DNA of 64,000 nucleotides from Actinobacteria bacterium OK074 (GTDB lineage: Bacteria; Actinomycetota; Actinomycetes; Streptomycetales; Streptomycetaceae). Of the stretch, positions 32,776-41,495 are shown piece by piece. The notes under the pieces are model-generated. The model saw only the letters and a list, made by a program, of their open reading frames with translations. It had not been told where the DNA came from and did not search any database. The stretch covers positions 175,230 through 239,229 of the forward strand of contig LJCV01000275.1 of assembly GCA_001298575.1 (NCBI GenBank), given 5' to 3'. Numbering within the stretch: position 1 is the first letter of the stretch; each line of letters begins with the position of its first letter. Both the position numbers and the translations under genes were made by a program.

Positions 32776-33761
32776 CGCAACCGCCCTTGCCCGGGCCGGT
32801 GTCCTTACGCACGAATCAGGTCGTCCGCATCGGCCCGCTCACCCTGCGCATCGCCAGCGACGTGCCCGGCTTCCCCGCGCTGCACTACTTCAGCCGTGCC
32901 GCCCGGATGCCGGTCGCCACCGTGCCCGACGCAGAACTGTGGTGCCTGTCGGACGCCGATCCCGGCCTGCCCGCCGACACCACGGCACGCGCCCGCAACT
33001 TCGCCTCCGGCTACTACGTGACCGACCATTTCGGCCCCCCGGTGCGCATGTCCAGCTCGGGCAACAAGATCGTGCTCGTGGGAGACCACCTGGAACGGCT
33101 GGTCTGGCCGTACGTCGTGAAGTACCTGCTCCTTCGCCACACCGCCACCACCGGTGGACTCTTCCTCAAAGCAGCAGCCCTCACCGTCGGCGACAGGGCG
33201 ACGCTGATCGTCGGCCGCGGTGGCGCCGGCAAGTCCGTCCTGGTCACCGGGCTGTGCCGGAACGGCGCGACGTTCATCACCAACTCACACGTGGTCCTCA
33301 CCAACAGCGCCGTCCAGGGAATCGCGAGCACCCTGCGGATGCGGCCCGGCCCCTGGCTGGACCAGGCGGCGAGTACCGCGGCCCTCGACCCACGCGAACG
33401 CCTCGTCGACCCCGCCGAAGCCTTCCCCCACCACGCGGACGCCGCGATGCCGCTGCGCGCCGTATGGATCGCCGACTTCCGCGCCCCCGGCGAACACGAC
33501 GTGCAGCAACTGCCCCCCGACGACGCGGCCGGCATCGTCGAACAGTTCGCCTTCGGGCTCAACGTCTACCGCCTCGAAGAGGACCTGCTGGACCTGTGCG
33601 GCGGCGACTACCGCGCCTTCTCCACCCAGTACGCACGGATGCGCGCGCAGCTGCACGCGGCGGTCACCAACTGCCCCACCTACCGCGTGCGCTCGGACGT
33701 ACAGCTCGCCGCGCACCGCGACCAGCTTCTCCAACTGCTCCGTGACGGAGGTACTTCATGA
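32772..33761 (+). CDS. HPr-kinase-like (HprK) P-loop protein
   Basis: This 329-aa protein carries the P-loop LIVGRGGAGKSVLVTGL (G148-S155). It lies within the HprK-like setting of a preceding FLKAAALTVGDRATL strand and a following FITNSHVVLTNSAVQGI segment. The N-terminal 130 residues resemble the non-catalytic domain of tailoring HprK homologues. In paeninodin-type lasso-peptide clusters such kinases phosphorylate the peptide's C-terminal serine. No precursor, cyclase or protease of that pathway is visible here, so a different substrate is likely. ATGA overlaps occur on both sides. Confidence 0.75.
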   Translation: MTQPPLPGPVSLRTNQVVRIGPLTLRIASDVPGFPALHYFSRAARMPVATVPDAELWCLSDADPGLPADTTARARNFASGYYVTDHFGPPVRMSSSGNKIVLVGDHLERLVWPYVVKYLLLRHTATTGGLFLKAAALTVGDRATLIVGRGGAGKSVLVTGLCRNGATFITNSHVVLTNSAVQGIASTLRMRPGPWLDQAASTAALDPRERLVDPAEAFPHHADAAMPLRAVWIADFRAPGEHDVQQLPPDDAAGIVEQFAFGLNVYRLEEDLLDLCGGDYRAFSTQYARMRAQLHAAVTNCPTYRVRSDVQLAAHRDQLLQLLRDGGTS

Positions 33762-34798
33762 ACGGCGCCATCATCGGCTACGGCACCATCGCGACCGGTC
33801 ACGCCATCGGATACCGCAACACCGCGGGCATCGACGTGATCGCCGCCGTCGACCCCACCCCGGCACGCGCGGAAGCAGCCCGCAGGGCGGGGCTGCGCGC
33901 ATACACCACCTACGCGGAGATGACCGACCGCGAGGCTGTCGACTTCGTCGACATCTGCACGCCGCCCAACAGCCACGCCGGTTACATCGAGCTCGGGCTG
34001 CGCGATGGTCTGCACGTGCTGTGCGAAAAGCCGGTGCTGATGCCGCACGAGGGCCGCTACGACCGCGTGCTCGACCAGATCGCGGCCTCGGACAAGGTCT
34101 TCTACCCCTGCCACAACTACAAGTTCGCCCCCATCCTGACGACCATGCAACAGGTCGTCCGCAGCCCCGGCTTCGGCGACGTCCTCAGCGCCCGCTTCCG
34201 CACCCTGCGCCAGGGCCACGCCGTTGGCGTCCCCGAGTGGAACCCGCACTGGCGGCGCGATCCGCTCATCGCCGGCGGCGGCATCCTCCGCGACCACGGC
34301 CCCCACAGCGTGTACCTGGCGACCCACCTGACCGGACGCACGCCGCTGACCTTGTCCTGCCTGACCGGTGCTATGCGCCACGACGGGCACACCGGCACGG
34401 AGGACACCGCGAAGCTGATGATCCGGTGCGACGACGACGTCCAGGTCGAACTGGATGTGACCTGGTCGGCCGCATACCGCAACAGCTACTACTCGATCAT
34501 CGGCAGCGGCGGCTGGATCACCGTGGAGAACGACGACGTCCAGTACAGCCTGGGCGGCCAGCTGCACCGCACGACCCTGCCGTCCAACTTCGACGACCCC
34601 CGGCACAGCGACTGGTTCGCCGCGATGTTCGCCGACTTCCTGACCACGACACGGCACCCGGAACAGGCGGCACCGCTGCTGGCCGAGTCGTTGACGACCT
34701 CCCTGGTGATCGACGGCGCCTACGCCTCGGCCGCCGACGACGGCCGGTGGGTCGAGCTGACACCGGCGCGGGACCTGCTCACGGGCGCCGCACGATGA
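33758..34798 (+). CDS. Gfo/Idh/MocA family NAD(P)-dependent oxidoreductase
   Basis: This 346-aa protein starts directly with the Rossmann motif AIIGYGTIATGHAIGY. DICTPPNSHAGYIELGLRDG and the family CEKPVLMP motif (K91) follow. The C-terminal sheet domain includes GGGILRDHGPHSVYL with the catalytic-type His. Enzymes of this family oxidise or reduce sugar, polyol or inositol hydroxyls. In the operon it would supply or consume the carbonyl that the aminotransferase acts on, an inference. ATGA overlaps on both sides. Confidence 0.88.
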   Translation: MNGAIIGYGTIATGHAIGYRNTAGIDVIAAVDPTPARAEAARRAGLRAYTTYAEMTDREAVDFVDICTPPNSHAGYIELGLRDGLHVLCEKPVLMPHEGRYDRVLDQIAASDKVFYPCHNYKFAPILTTMQQVVRSPGFGDVLSARFRTLRQGHAVGVPEWNPHWRRDPLIAGGGILRDHGPHSVYLATHLTGRTPLTLSCLTGAMRHDGHTGTEDTAKLMIRCDDDVQVELDVTWSAAYRNSYYSIIGSGGWITVENDDVQYSLGGQLHRTTLPSNFDDPRHSDWFAAMFADFLTTTRHPEQAAPLLAESLTTSLVIDGAYASAADDGRWVELTPARDLLTGAAR

Positions 34799-35286
34799 CG
34801 GCGCCGAGCAACGACGGAACCGGCGTCCCGGCGACACTCGACGACATCCGGGACTGGCTCAGCAGCCGGTCCGACGACAAGGCCGTGCTCGCCACCGGCT
34901 GCTTCGACCTCCTGCACGCGGGACACCTGTGCTTCCTGGAGGAGGCGAGCCGACTGGGTGACCTCCTGGTCGTCGGGGTGAACAGCGACCAGTCGGTCCG
35001 GGACCTCAAAGGCCCCAGCAGGCCCGTCGTCGGTGAACGCGAACGCGCCGTCCTCGTGGGCGCTCTGCGGTGCGTCGACCGGGTGTTCCTGTACGACGAG
35101 CCCACCGCCGACCGCCAGATCCGTTTCCTGCGTCCGCACGTCTTCGCCACCGCGCGCGCAAGCATCACCGCGTACCCGAGCGAAGTGGCATCCGCCGTCG
35201 AGGTCGCGGCACACGTACACGCGATCGACCGGATTGCGCCGTACTCCACGACCAGGCTGGTCGACACCCTGCGAGCACACCTATGA
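34795..35286 (+). CDS. Cytidylyltransferase-like nucleotidylyltransferase (RfaE-C/TagD type)
   Basis: This 163-aa protein has the class-defining TGCFDLLHAGHLCFLEEA (residues 34-51), with the HxGH-type motif, LVVGVNSDQSVRDLKG and RPVVGERERAVLVGALRCVD. This matches the heptose-1-phosphate adenylyltransferase domain of RfaE and glycerol-3-phosphate cytidylyltransferases. It most likely couples NMP to a phosphorylated intermediate made by one of the two kinases. The start ATG at 34795 overlaps the oxidoreductase stop by 4 bp. Confidence 0.85.
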   Translation: MTAPSNDGTGVPATLDDIRDWLSSRSDDKAVLATGCFDLLHAGHLCFLEEASRLGDLLVVGVNSDQSVRDLKGPSRPVVGERERAVLVGALRCVDRVFLYDEPTADRQIRFLRPHVFATARASITAYPSEVASAVEVAAHVHAIDRIAPYSTTRLVDTLRAHL

Positions 35287-35819
35287 CGCAGGAGGTCATC
35301 GCCACCGGCAGCGCCCCCTGGATCCCGGTGCCGCACCTGATGGAGGTGGTCCGCGCAGACTTCCACCCACCACAGCACCTGACCACCGCGGCCTTCGGCC
35401 TCGTATCCGAGACCCGAGGCCACCTGCTGCTGACCCACGTCAACCTCCCCGGACGGGGCTGGGACGTCCCCGGCGGCCACATCGACTCCGGCGAGGACGC
35501 CCGACGGGCCGCAGCAAGAGAAATCAACGAAGAGACCGGGCTTCCCGTACCCGCCGAGGCACTGACACTGCTCGGATGGCAACGATTCACCCTGCACGAA
35601 AACCCACAGGCCAGCTACCCGTACCCGTTCCCCGTGTCGTACACGCTGATGTTCACCGCGCGGACCGGCCTCGCCGCTCCGCCGGCGGAGCCGCCCCCGG
35701 ACTCGGAATGCGGGCCTGCCGGATGGTTCACCCCCGCGCAGGTCCGCCAGCGGTGCGCGACCTGCACCTGGCTGCCGTTCCTCGCCCTGCTGCGCGAAGG
35801 CCGACCTTCAGAAGCCTGA
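35283..35819 (+). CDS. Nudix hydrolase, last gene of the operon
   Basis: This 178-aa protein has an intact Nudix box, GGHIDSGEDARRAAAREINE followed by ETGL (residues 64-87), preceded by LPGRGWDVP. The lid region YPYPFPVSYTLMFTAR and a C-terminal WFTPAQV complete the fold. It probably hydrolyses a nucleoside diphosphate derivative, either the operon's activated intermediate or a toxic by-product. It overlaps the nucleotidylyltransferase gene by 4 bp and closes the operon. Confidence 0.88.
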   Translation: MTQEVIATGSAPWIPVPHLMEVVRADFHPPQHLTTAAFGLVSETRGHLLLTHVNLPGRGWDVPGGHIDSGEDARRAAAREINEETGLPVPAEALTLLGWQRFTLHENPQASYPYPFPVSYTLMFTARTGLAAPPAEPPPDSECGPAGWFTPAQVRQRCATCTWLPFLALLREGRPSEA

Positions 35820-35851
35820 GCGTCCCGCGCCGGGGACGAGGCCGAGGAAGG

Positions 35852-36406
35852 TCACCCAGCGCCTGCACCGGGCTCCTGACCAAGCGGCTCGAAGCCTTCC
35901 GGCACGGGAATCCCGAACCGCCGGCACAGCAGGGGCACATCATGGCGATCCACAGCACGAGCGGGATATCCCGTGTGCCAGCGCACCGCCCACTCGGCCG
36001 ACTCACACCGCACCCCGGTGCCGCCAATCGATCCGCGTCCAGCGAGTGCTTCAGCCGGAAAAGGACCGCCCTCCACCACGGATCCGTAGTGCAGTGATCC
36101 GTCCGCAAGAGGCTCGTAGAGATGCAAGTCGACTCGCAACCGAACGCCATCGTGCAGGACGAAGTTCCACGGCCTGTCACCAGGCCACGGGAAGATCCGG
36201 TCGACTCCAGCCTCCGTGAACGCGGCGAACAACGGCTCAAGATGTGCGGCCGGCGCCCATACGTCAAGGTCGGAATGTTCTCGCGTCTGCTCCCCGAGCA
36301 GCGCATCCACGCCCCACCCGCCACCAATACACGAATCTACGCCGTGGGCATCGAGCCGCTCCACGAGCGCGACTACATCCTTGGCCGACATCGAATAATC
36401 ACTCAC
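35852..36406 (-). CDS. Lincosamide/aminoglycoside nucleotidyltransferase-like protein
   Basis: The frame is 184 aa from GTG 36406; ATG 36391 (MSAKDVV) is an alternative, and neither has a strong ribosome site. The motifs CIGGGWGVDALLGEQTREHS with DLDVWAP, then NFVLHDGVRLRVDLHLYE, match the LinB/PF10706-like family that adenylylates antibiotic hydroxyls. Resistance is possible but not shown. It converges on the biosynthetic operon with a 32-bp gap, and may protect against that pathway's product. Confidence 0.7.
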   Translation of the reverse strand: MSDYSMSAKDVVALVERLDAHGVDSCIGGGWGVDALLGEQTREHSDLDVWAPAAHLEPLFAAFTEAGVDRIFPWPGDRPWNFVLHDGVRLRVDLHLYEPLADGSLHYGSVVEGGPFPAEALAGRGSIGGTGVRCESAEWAVRWHTGYPARAVDRHDVPLLCRRFGIPVPEGFEPLGQEPGAGAG

Positions 36407-36684
36407 CGCACCAGGGTAGAGGCCGGCCCGACCTCACACCCGGCCATTTCTACGGCCTCAACGAGACGGTGGCGGCCTCCGACCGGTTCAGCCTGTCGGC
36501 GTCCAGCAGGGGACTTCCATATCCGGCCAGATCGGAATGAGATGCCCCTCCCGCTTCGCCGTGGGCGGCTGCACTTCACACCGCGCCAGCGGGTTGCCTT
36601 CACCGGGTTCGCGGCCGGTGAACTGACGGGGTCCGTCTGACGGATCGTCGGCCCATGAGACCCCACGACTCGGTACCTGTCGTA

Positions 36685-37583
36685 GAGCTCGTAACACGAT
36701 CATGATCGGTGTTTCTTGAGGCGTCTCCAGCAGATGAGTGCGCAGGCGAGGGATACGAATGCGTCGTGCAGTTCGGTGCGGCGTTCCCAGCGGACGGCGA
36801 GGCGTTTGAAGTGGTGGAGCAGGGCGAAGGTCTGCTCCACGACGTAGCGGAGTTTGCCCAGGCCCTGGATGTTCGGCGCTCCTCTGCGGGGGATGACGGG
36901 CAGGATCCGGCGCTTGCGCAGTTCGAGGCGGTTGGCCTTGGAGTCGTAGCCCTTGTCGCCGAGCAGGGCGTCGGGGCGACGGCGTGGCCTGCCGGGGCGG
37001 CCTGCGACGGGCGGGATGCCGTCGACGAGGGCGAGGGTCTGGGTGATGTCGTTGACGTTGGCCGCGGTGGTGATGACTTTGAGTGGGGTGCCGCGTCCAT
37101 CGCAGATCAGGTGGTGTTTGCTGCCCGTTTTCCGCCGGTCGACCGGCGACGGACCGGTGTCTGGGCCCCCTTTTTCGCGCGGATGTGGGAGCCGTCCACG
37201 CACGCTCTTGACCAGTCGAGCTCGCCGGCGGCGTTCAGTTCGGCGAGCAGGATGCGGTGCAACTGGTCGAAGACATCGGCCTGCTGCCATCGCTCCAGCC
37301 TGCGCCAGCAGGTCTGCCCGGAGCCGAACCCCAGCTCCAGGGGCAGGAGTTGCCAGGCTATGTCGTTGTAGAGGACGTACAGGACGCCCTGCAGGCAGAG
37401 CCGGTCCGCCACCGGCCGCGGCCCCGGCGACCGCTCCGGCCAGGGTGGCAGCAGGGGTTCGATCAGTGCCCACAAGTCGTCATCGACGATCCACGGCCGA
37501 GTACTCACACCATCCCGAACGGCCGAATCGTCACATCGGTCACGCCCGACCAGGACACATCAACAAGATCGTGTTACGAGCTC
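36685..37583 (-). mobile_element. Complete IS5-family (IS427-like) insertion sequence, 899 bp
   Basis: The left end GAGCTCGTAACACGATC and the right end (its reverse complement, 37567-37583) form 17-bp terminal inverted repeats. The flanking bases are GTA on both sides (36682-36684 and 37584-37586), a 3-bp target duplication. The element carries one transposase gene in two overlapping frames. Perfect ends suggest recent insertion. The preceding gap 36407-36684 has only a short minus-strand reading frame that I cannot identify. Confidence 0.88.
36700..37508 (-). CDS. IS5-family transposase, expressed through a -1 frameshift
   Basis: The first frame (ATG 37508, MSTRPWIVDDDLWALIEPLL) carries the N-terminal domain and the first catalytic Asp (RACVDGSHIRAKKG). 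It stops at 37107. The second frame continues TGSKHHLICDGRGTPLKVI, LLGDKGYDSKANR and LRYVVEQTFALLHHFKRLAV, and stops at 36700. At 37166-37175 the minus strand reads AAAAAGGGGG, a slippery site at which a -1 shift joins GAKKG-type codons to EKGGPDTG. This is the known expression mode of IS427-group elements. DDE residues are intact. Confidence 0.85.
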
Positions 37584-37641
37584 GTAGGGGCACCGAATCG
37601 TGGGGCCGCTCTGTGTCGCCCACGAGGGCATTGGCAGGGTC

Positions 37642-37926
37642 TCACGCCAGGCTGACCCGGACCCGCACGCCGTCCTTGTTGGCCTCGTAGACGCGGTCGC
37701 GGCGGCGAGGTCAGCCTCGTTCATCTGGGCAAGGCCAGCCGCGTAGAGGACGACGTCTGCGAATTCTTCTCCCAGCTCCGAGGGGTTGCGGCGCCAGCAG
37801 ATCAGTCTGGACGCCGACCAGTTCGGCACGGAGAAGTTCCTCGAACCACTTGCCCACCATGCCGCCGCCCCTAGAGAACGCCACCGCTCGCACATAAGCG
37901 GCGACGTTCTCTAGGGAGATGATCAC
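37642..37926 (-). pseudogene. MazG-like nucleotide pyrophosphohydrolase remnant
   Basis: Pieces in three frames line up: VGKWFEELLRAELVGVQTDL, then NPSELGEEFADVVLYAAGLA with QMNEADLAAA, then VYEANKDGVRVRVSLA and a stop at 37642-37644. The EExADVxxY...AxxDKVxxN pattern suits MazG-type helical pyrophosphohydrolases. Two frameshifts, near 37800 and 37690, separate the pieces. The IS lies 56 bp beyond the stop. Confidence 0.45.
37869..37916. repeat. Long perfect-arm inverted repeat
   Basis: Arms CCCTAGAGAACG and CGTTCTCTAGGG enclose inner complementary CCGCT/AGCGG, giving a near-continuous hairpin of 48 bp. It lies at the front of the MazG-like remnant. CTAG tetramers, rare in Streptomyces DNA, sit in both arms. 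It could be an operator, a recombination site or a structured leader. Confidence 0.7.
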
Positions 37927-37929
37927 CCA

Positions 37930-38299
37930 CTGGCAGGCGCAGCCGCTCGTCGCTCCCCCAAGAACCGGAGAGAGCCTGCCAGTTCGTCCGTAACTCCGGA
38001 TATCCAGCGCGGCAGCTGGTCGTGAAGTGTGGCCAACAGGAAATTTCGCCGCGAGATGTCAAAACAGATCACGCAACATCTACAACATTCTACGCAAATT
38101 CCCATACGGACGCTCATGCACCTTGGCAGTTCGCCCACGGCAGACCGCCAGTCCGCAGAGGGACTGGAATAACCCTGTCACACCATGTCAACGTACAGAT
38201 GCCGGAAAACCAGAGCCGTCAGCCCTCGCTACACAAATCTGCAAATGAGCTATGCGCGTGCCGAAATCGCCAGCGACTCATCACCAAGGGACCGTCACC
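37930..38299. other. Gene-free, AT-richer stretch upstream of the excisionase/integrase pair
   Basis: No convincing coding sequence appears on either strand over about 370 bp, and base composition falls well below the surroundings (for example 38040-38110). It probably holds control sequences and possibly the attachment site of the integrative element. Confidence 0.4.
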
Positions 38300-38587
38300 T
38301 CATGCAACAAGCCCAAGTCCTGATCCAGGCTTGACCCCTGCACCTTCCCCGTCGACACGTTGCGGGCTTATCTCCAGGACACGAAGCAGATCAGCGGTAA
38401 CTACACGATAAGACTGACCGACCCTCAGCACCTTGCAAGGGTACTGACCTCGCTTCGCAAGGTCGTATCCCATGCTACGCCCAAGCCCGAAGGCCCTATT
38501 CGCGACAGAGATGCTGACGGCCGCCGGAAGTTTTAGCAGTTCCTCTTCGGTCAACGCCGCTGCCGGCACAGCTTCGCTATCTGTCAT
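38300..38587 (-). CDS. Excisionase-type helix-turn-helix protein
   Basis: This 95-aa protein reads LPAAVSISVANRAFGLGRSM, then YDLAKRGQYPCKVLRVGQSY and RVVTADLLRVL. This is the winged-helix/MerR-like layout of small DNA-binding proteins that accompany Streptomyces integrases. The gene is divergent from the integrase with a 247-bp gap. It could act as recombination directionality factor or as repressor. Confidence 0.7.
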   Translation of the reverse strand: MTDSEAVPAAALTEEELLKLPAAVSISVANRAFGLGRSMGYDLAKRGQYPCKVLRVGQSYRVVTADLLRVLEISPQRVDGEGAGVKPGSGLGLVA

Positions 38588-38834
38588 CAGCTTTCCTCCT
38601 CAAGAGAGACCCGTGGAGGAGAAGGTCTACCACAAAACCGCGCCGTAGCGTTCCGAACAGCTAGCGTCCCCGTCATACCCAAAACGAGCATCTGCCCCCT
38701 CTTGCCACCTCCACCTCGGACGACCATTCGACCTCGTGGCCCCAAATCTGGAACCGCAAGGAACTCAAACTCCCCCCAGACACTCTGCCGGTTTTTGCTG
38801 CTTTGAAAAGCAAGCTGGAATACCTGGATGAAAC

Positions 38835-40457
38835 ATGAGCGGACCCACTCGACGTTGCTCCTGCCGAAACCCTGCGACAGGAAAGAACTATGGAAAGGCA
38901 TGCCCGAAACTTTCCAACAAGAGACACGGAACCTGGTCGATACGTGTCGAGTTGACCAACCGGCCCGACGGAACCCGTCGAGAGTTTCGGCGCAGCGGGT
39001 TCCCCAGCTCTACCGATGCCTCCGACGAGTTGAAGAAGGTCCGCGCCCTTCTCGACATTCCTGATTCCGATGACGCCGCCGGACTCATAGCAATCAGCGA
39101 CATGCTGGAAAATTGCTCCAACAGCAAGGACCCCCTGCCGGACTACGACGAGACACGTCGACGCCTTAGCGCGGGGCAGGCGCTCAACCCCAAGATGACA
39201 GTGGCCGAGTGGCTCGACCTTTGGCTCGCGGGGAAGAAACGTCTCCGCACATCCGGGGCGAAGCGCTACGAGGTCGATATTCGTGTCCACCTGAAGCCTC
39301 ACCTTGGGCAGATACGGCTCGATCGGCTCAACGTCCCCCACTTGAGCAAGATGTTCGACTCCATCAACGAGAAAAACATCGAGATCCAGGAAGGGAACTC
39401 CCAGCGGCGTTCCGCACTCGATGAACTCGACGCTATTCCGTGGAAGGGAATTGAGAACCGCGTCCGGCGCAAGTGGCTGAAGGCCGCGATCGACGAGATG
39501 CTACCCTTTCGTCGAGTGACCAGCGTTAATACGCAACACCATATTAAGGCTACGCTACGGGCGGCCTTGAATACGGCAATTGCACAAAGGGTCATCCCTA
39601 ACTACAACCCCGCCGAGCATGTTGAGTTGTTGCCCGGAACTAAGCCGAAGGCCCTCGTTTGGACCGCCGAACGAGTGGCCCACTGGCAAGAGACGGGACT
39701 TAAGCCTTCGCCCGTGATGGTCTGGACACCCGAGCAGACTGGGACGTTCCTCGACCACATCGTCGGCGACCGCCTGGAAGTCATGTGGCGCATGATCGCC
39801 TTCCGGGGCCTACGGCGCGGCGAGGGATGCGGCCCTCGTTGGGTCGACTACTCCGCCAAGTCCCGATCGCTCACGATCGCCACTCAACTCGTTCAGGATG
39901 GCTGGGCGGTACTCGAAGGGCCGCCGAAGACCAACAGCGGCATCCGCGTCATCCCGCTCGACGAGGAAACCGACGAACTCCTCGAAGCACACCGGCTCCG
40001 CCAAGAGGAGAACAAACGCGAGTTCGGCGAGGCGTGGAAGGACACCGGCCGCATCTTCACTCAAGAGGACGGATCATGGCTGCACCCTGGCAAGATTTCT
40101 GACCTCTTCGAACGGCTCGTAGCCGCAGCGGGACTGCCGCCCATCCGGCTACACGATCTTCGTCACGGTGCCGCGACGCTTATGCTCGCTGCAGGAGTCG
40201 ACATCAAGGTCGTCTCGGAGACTCTGGGCCACAGCGACACCCGCATCACTCGGGACATCTACCAGTCCGTCCTGGACGACTTGGCTCGGGCCGCAGCAGA
40301 GGCTGTGGTCAAACTTGTTCCCCGTGCTCCGCGCGCCGTCCGCACTGCGATCGAACAAAGGGCTCTGCGGCCTGTTCCCGCTATCGGAACCGCGGATGGC
40401 TGCACATGTATATGCACGTGTGGGGCCATTGAGATGGGAATCAGCACCGCTAGCTGA
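38835..40457 (+). CDS. int: Tyrosine site-specific integrase
   Basis: This 540-aa protein has an N-terminal arm-binding region (SRNP-like CRNPATGKNYGKACP, then GTWSIRVEL). A SAM-like core-binding domain (MTVAEWLDLWLAGKKRLRTS) is followed by the catalytic domain with all expected residues: Arg in FRGLRRGEG, HDLRHG, LGHSD and nucleophile Tyr in RDIYQSVLDD (about residue 476). The frame is intact. The C-terminal 60 residues after the tyrosine are unusually long and Cys-containing (CTCICTCG). The target site is not evident; the nearest tRNA is tRNA-Thr, 1.04 kb downstream. Confidence 0.88.
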   Translation: MSGPTRRCSCRNPATGKNYGKACPKLSNKRHGTWSIRVELTNRPDGTRREFRRSGFPSSTDASDELKKVRALLDIPDSDDAAGLIAISDMLENCSNSKDPLPDYDETRRRLSAGQALNPKMTVAEWLDLWLAGKKRLRTSGAKRYEVDIRVHLKPHLGQIRLDRLNVPHLSKMFDSINEKNIEIQEGNSQRRSALDELDAIPWKGIENRVRRKWLKAAIDEMLPFRRVTSVNTQHHIKATLRAALNTAIAQRVIPNYNPAEHVELLPGTKPKALVWTAERVAHWQETGLKPSPVMVWTPEQTGTFLDHIVGDRLEVMWRMIAFRGLRRGEGCGPRWVDYSAKSRSLTIATQLVQDGWAVLEGPPKTNSGIRVIPLDEETDELLEAHRLRQEENKREFGEAWKDTGRIFTQEDGSWLHPGKISDLFERLVAAAGLPPIRLHDLRHGAATLMLAAGVDIKVVSETLGHSDTRITRDIYQSVLDDLARAAAEAVVKLVPRAPRAVRTAIEQRALRPVPAIGTADGCTCICTCGAIEMGISTAS

Positions 40458-40472
40458 CAGAGCCGTTACAGC

Positions 40473-40510
40473 GCCGAGGGGGCTCTCCTGTACTGGAGAG
40501 CCCCCTCGGC
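40473..40510. terminator. Bidirectional hairpin terminator after the integrase
   Basis: A perfect 16-bp stem (GCCGAGGGGGCTCTCC with GGAGAGCCCCCTCGGC) has a 6-nt loop. It lies between the convergent integrase and hypothetical genes. Confidence 0.85.
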
Positions 40511-40570
40511 ACGACCACCTACGGTCCCAACTCGCGCCCTTGGACAGTTGGTTGTTCTATACACGGCCCC

Positions 40571-41242
40571 TCATGAGTTACGAGTGGGGCCCTTGTCGGA
40601 AGGCTGCCGGGCTGCCGGCCGCCGGGCATCCAGCGCCCGCGCCGCACCGAGACGCATTAGGCGGACCACGTCGAGGTTCGTTTCTTCCTGCTCGTGCTGT
40701 TCACCGCAGGCGCATACAGTCCAATCGTTGGCTTGAAGGCGAACAGCCACCGCCTCGACCAGCTGGGCCGCCTCATCCATCGCTCCTACGGGAATCTCTA
40801 CCTGCCCGCCGGGACGATGCTCGATCAGGGCAGCGCCGATTTCTGTGGCAAGGTCCAGGAGATGTGCTGCGTCCGAGGTATCCCCGTTGAAGCTGGCGTA
40901 CTTACCCGCCTGCGCGGTGGCCATCACGAGGTGTCCCAACGATTCGACGGACGAGTTGACAACGCGATCGTCGTTTCTCGTCGGTCGTACGGCGTGTGGT
41001 GCAGCGACCCCCTCGTGGCCTTCGGTGGACGCCTTCATGATGACGTCGGCGACGGTCGCCGGAACCACCAGATGGACGGCTTCCTCCTCGTCCATGCCCA
41101 CTTGCCTGGCCATCACGCTGACGACGTGCGCGACGACTTTCCGCACCGCCGTCGGTGCCACCTGGACTCCACGAGTCCGCAGCAGAGCGCTCGTCTGTGT
41201 CACAAGGGTCTGGAAGGGAACGGAGTCCGTCGGGTTGGCCAC
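40571..41242 (-). CDS. Hypothetical soluble protein
   Basis: This 223-aa frame starts at GTG 41242. It is helical and acidic, with VQVAPTAVRKVVAHVVSVMA, EEAVHLVVPATVADVIMKAS and a Cys pair in TVCACGEQHEQEE. I do not recognise the family. Its codon use is less GC-extreme than the core genes, consistent with belonging to the integrated element. The 41243-41458 stretch up to the tRNA terminator shows no gene. Confidence 0.55.
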   Translation of the reverse strand: MANPTDSVPFQTLVTQTSALLRTRGVQVAPTAVRKVVAHVVSVMARQVGMDEEEAVHLVVPATVADVIMKASTEGHEGVAAPHAVRPTRNDDRVVNSSVESLGHLVMATAQAGKYASFNGDTSDAAHLLDLATEIGAALIEHRPGGQVEIPVGAMDEAAQLVEAVAVRLQANDWTVCACGEQHEQEETNLDVVRLMRLGAARALDARRPAARQPSDKGPTRNS

Positions 41243-41458
41243 GGACCCCAGCTTAGGAGGAGCCGTTGGAGTATTTCCACAAAACGAGCTTGCTCACGAG
41301 GCGGCCCAACACGCTCTGGTTTCGAGCTCTCCGGCGATCCCCGCGCGCGCCCCTCCGCACCCGCGCTGCGCTGATGCGCTCCCCTCGCGCTCCCCTTGGG
41401 CTAGGCGGCATGATCCGGAGCATCAGCTATGACCTCATCAGCTATCTCCTCAAGAGAA

Positions 41459-41489
41459 AAGCCAGGTCAGATGGGGTCTGACCTGGCTT
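41459..41489 (-). terminator. Hairpin terminator of the tRNA-Thr gene
   Basis: A 13-bp stem AAGCCAGGTCAGA/TCTGACCTGGCTT with a 5-nt loop lies 6 bp past the tRNA 3' end. Confidence 0.85.
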
Positions 41490-41495
41490 CCACAG

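Noticed and set aside
38022..38411. A 129-codon plus-strand frame before the integrase
   Set aside because: Its composition is atypical and Pro/Ser/Arg-rich, it has no motif, and it overlaps the excisionase gene antisense.
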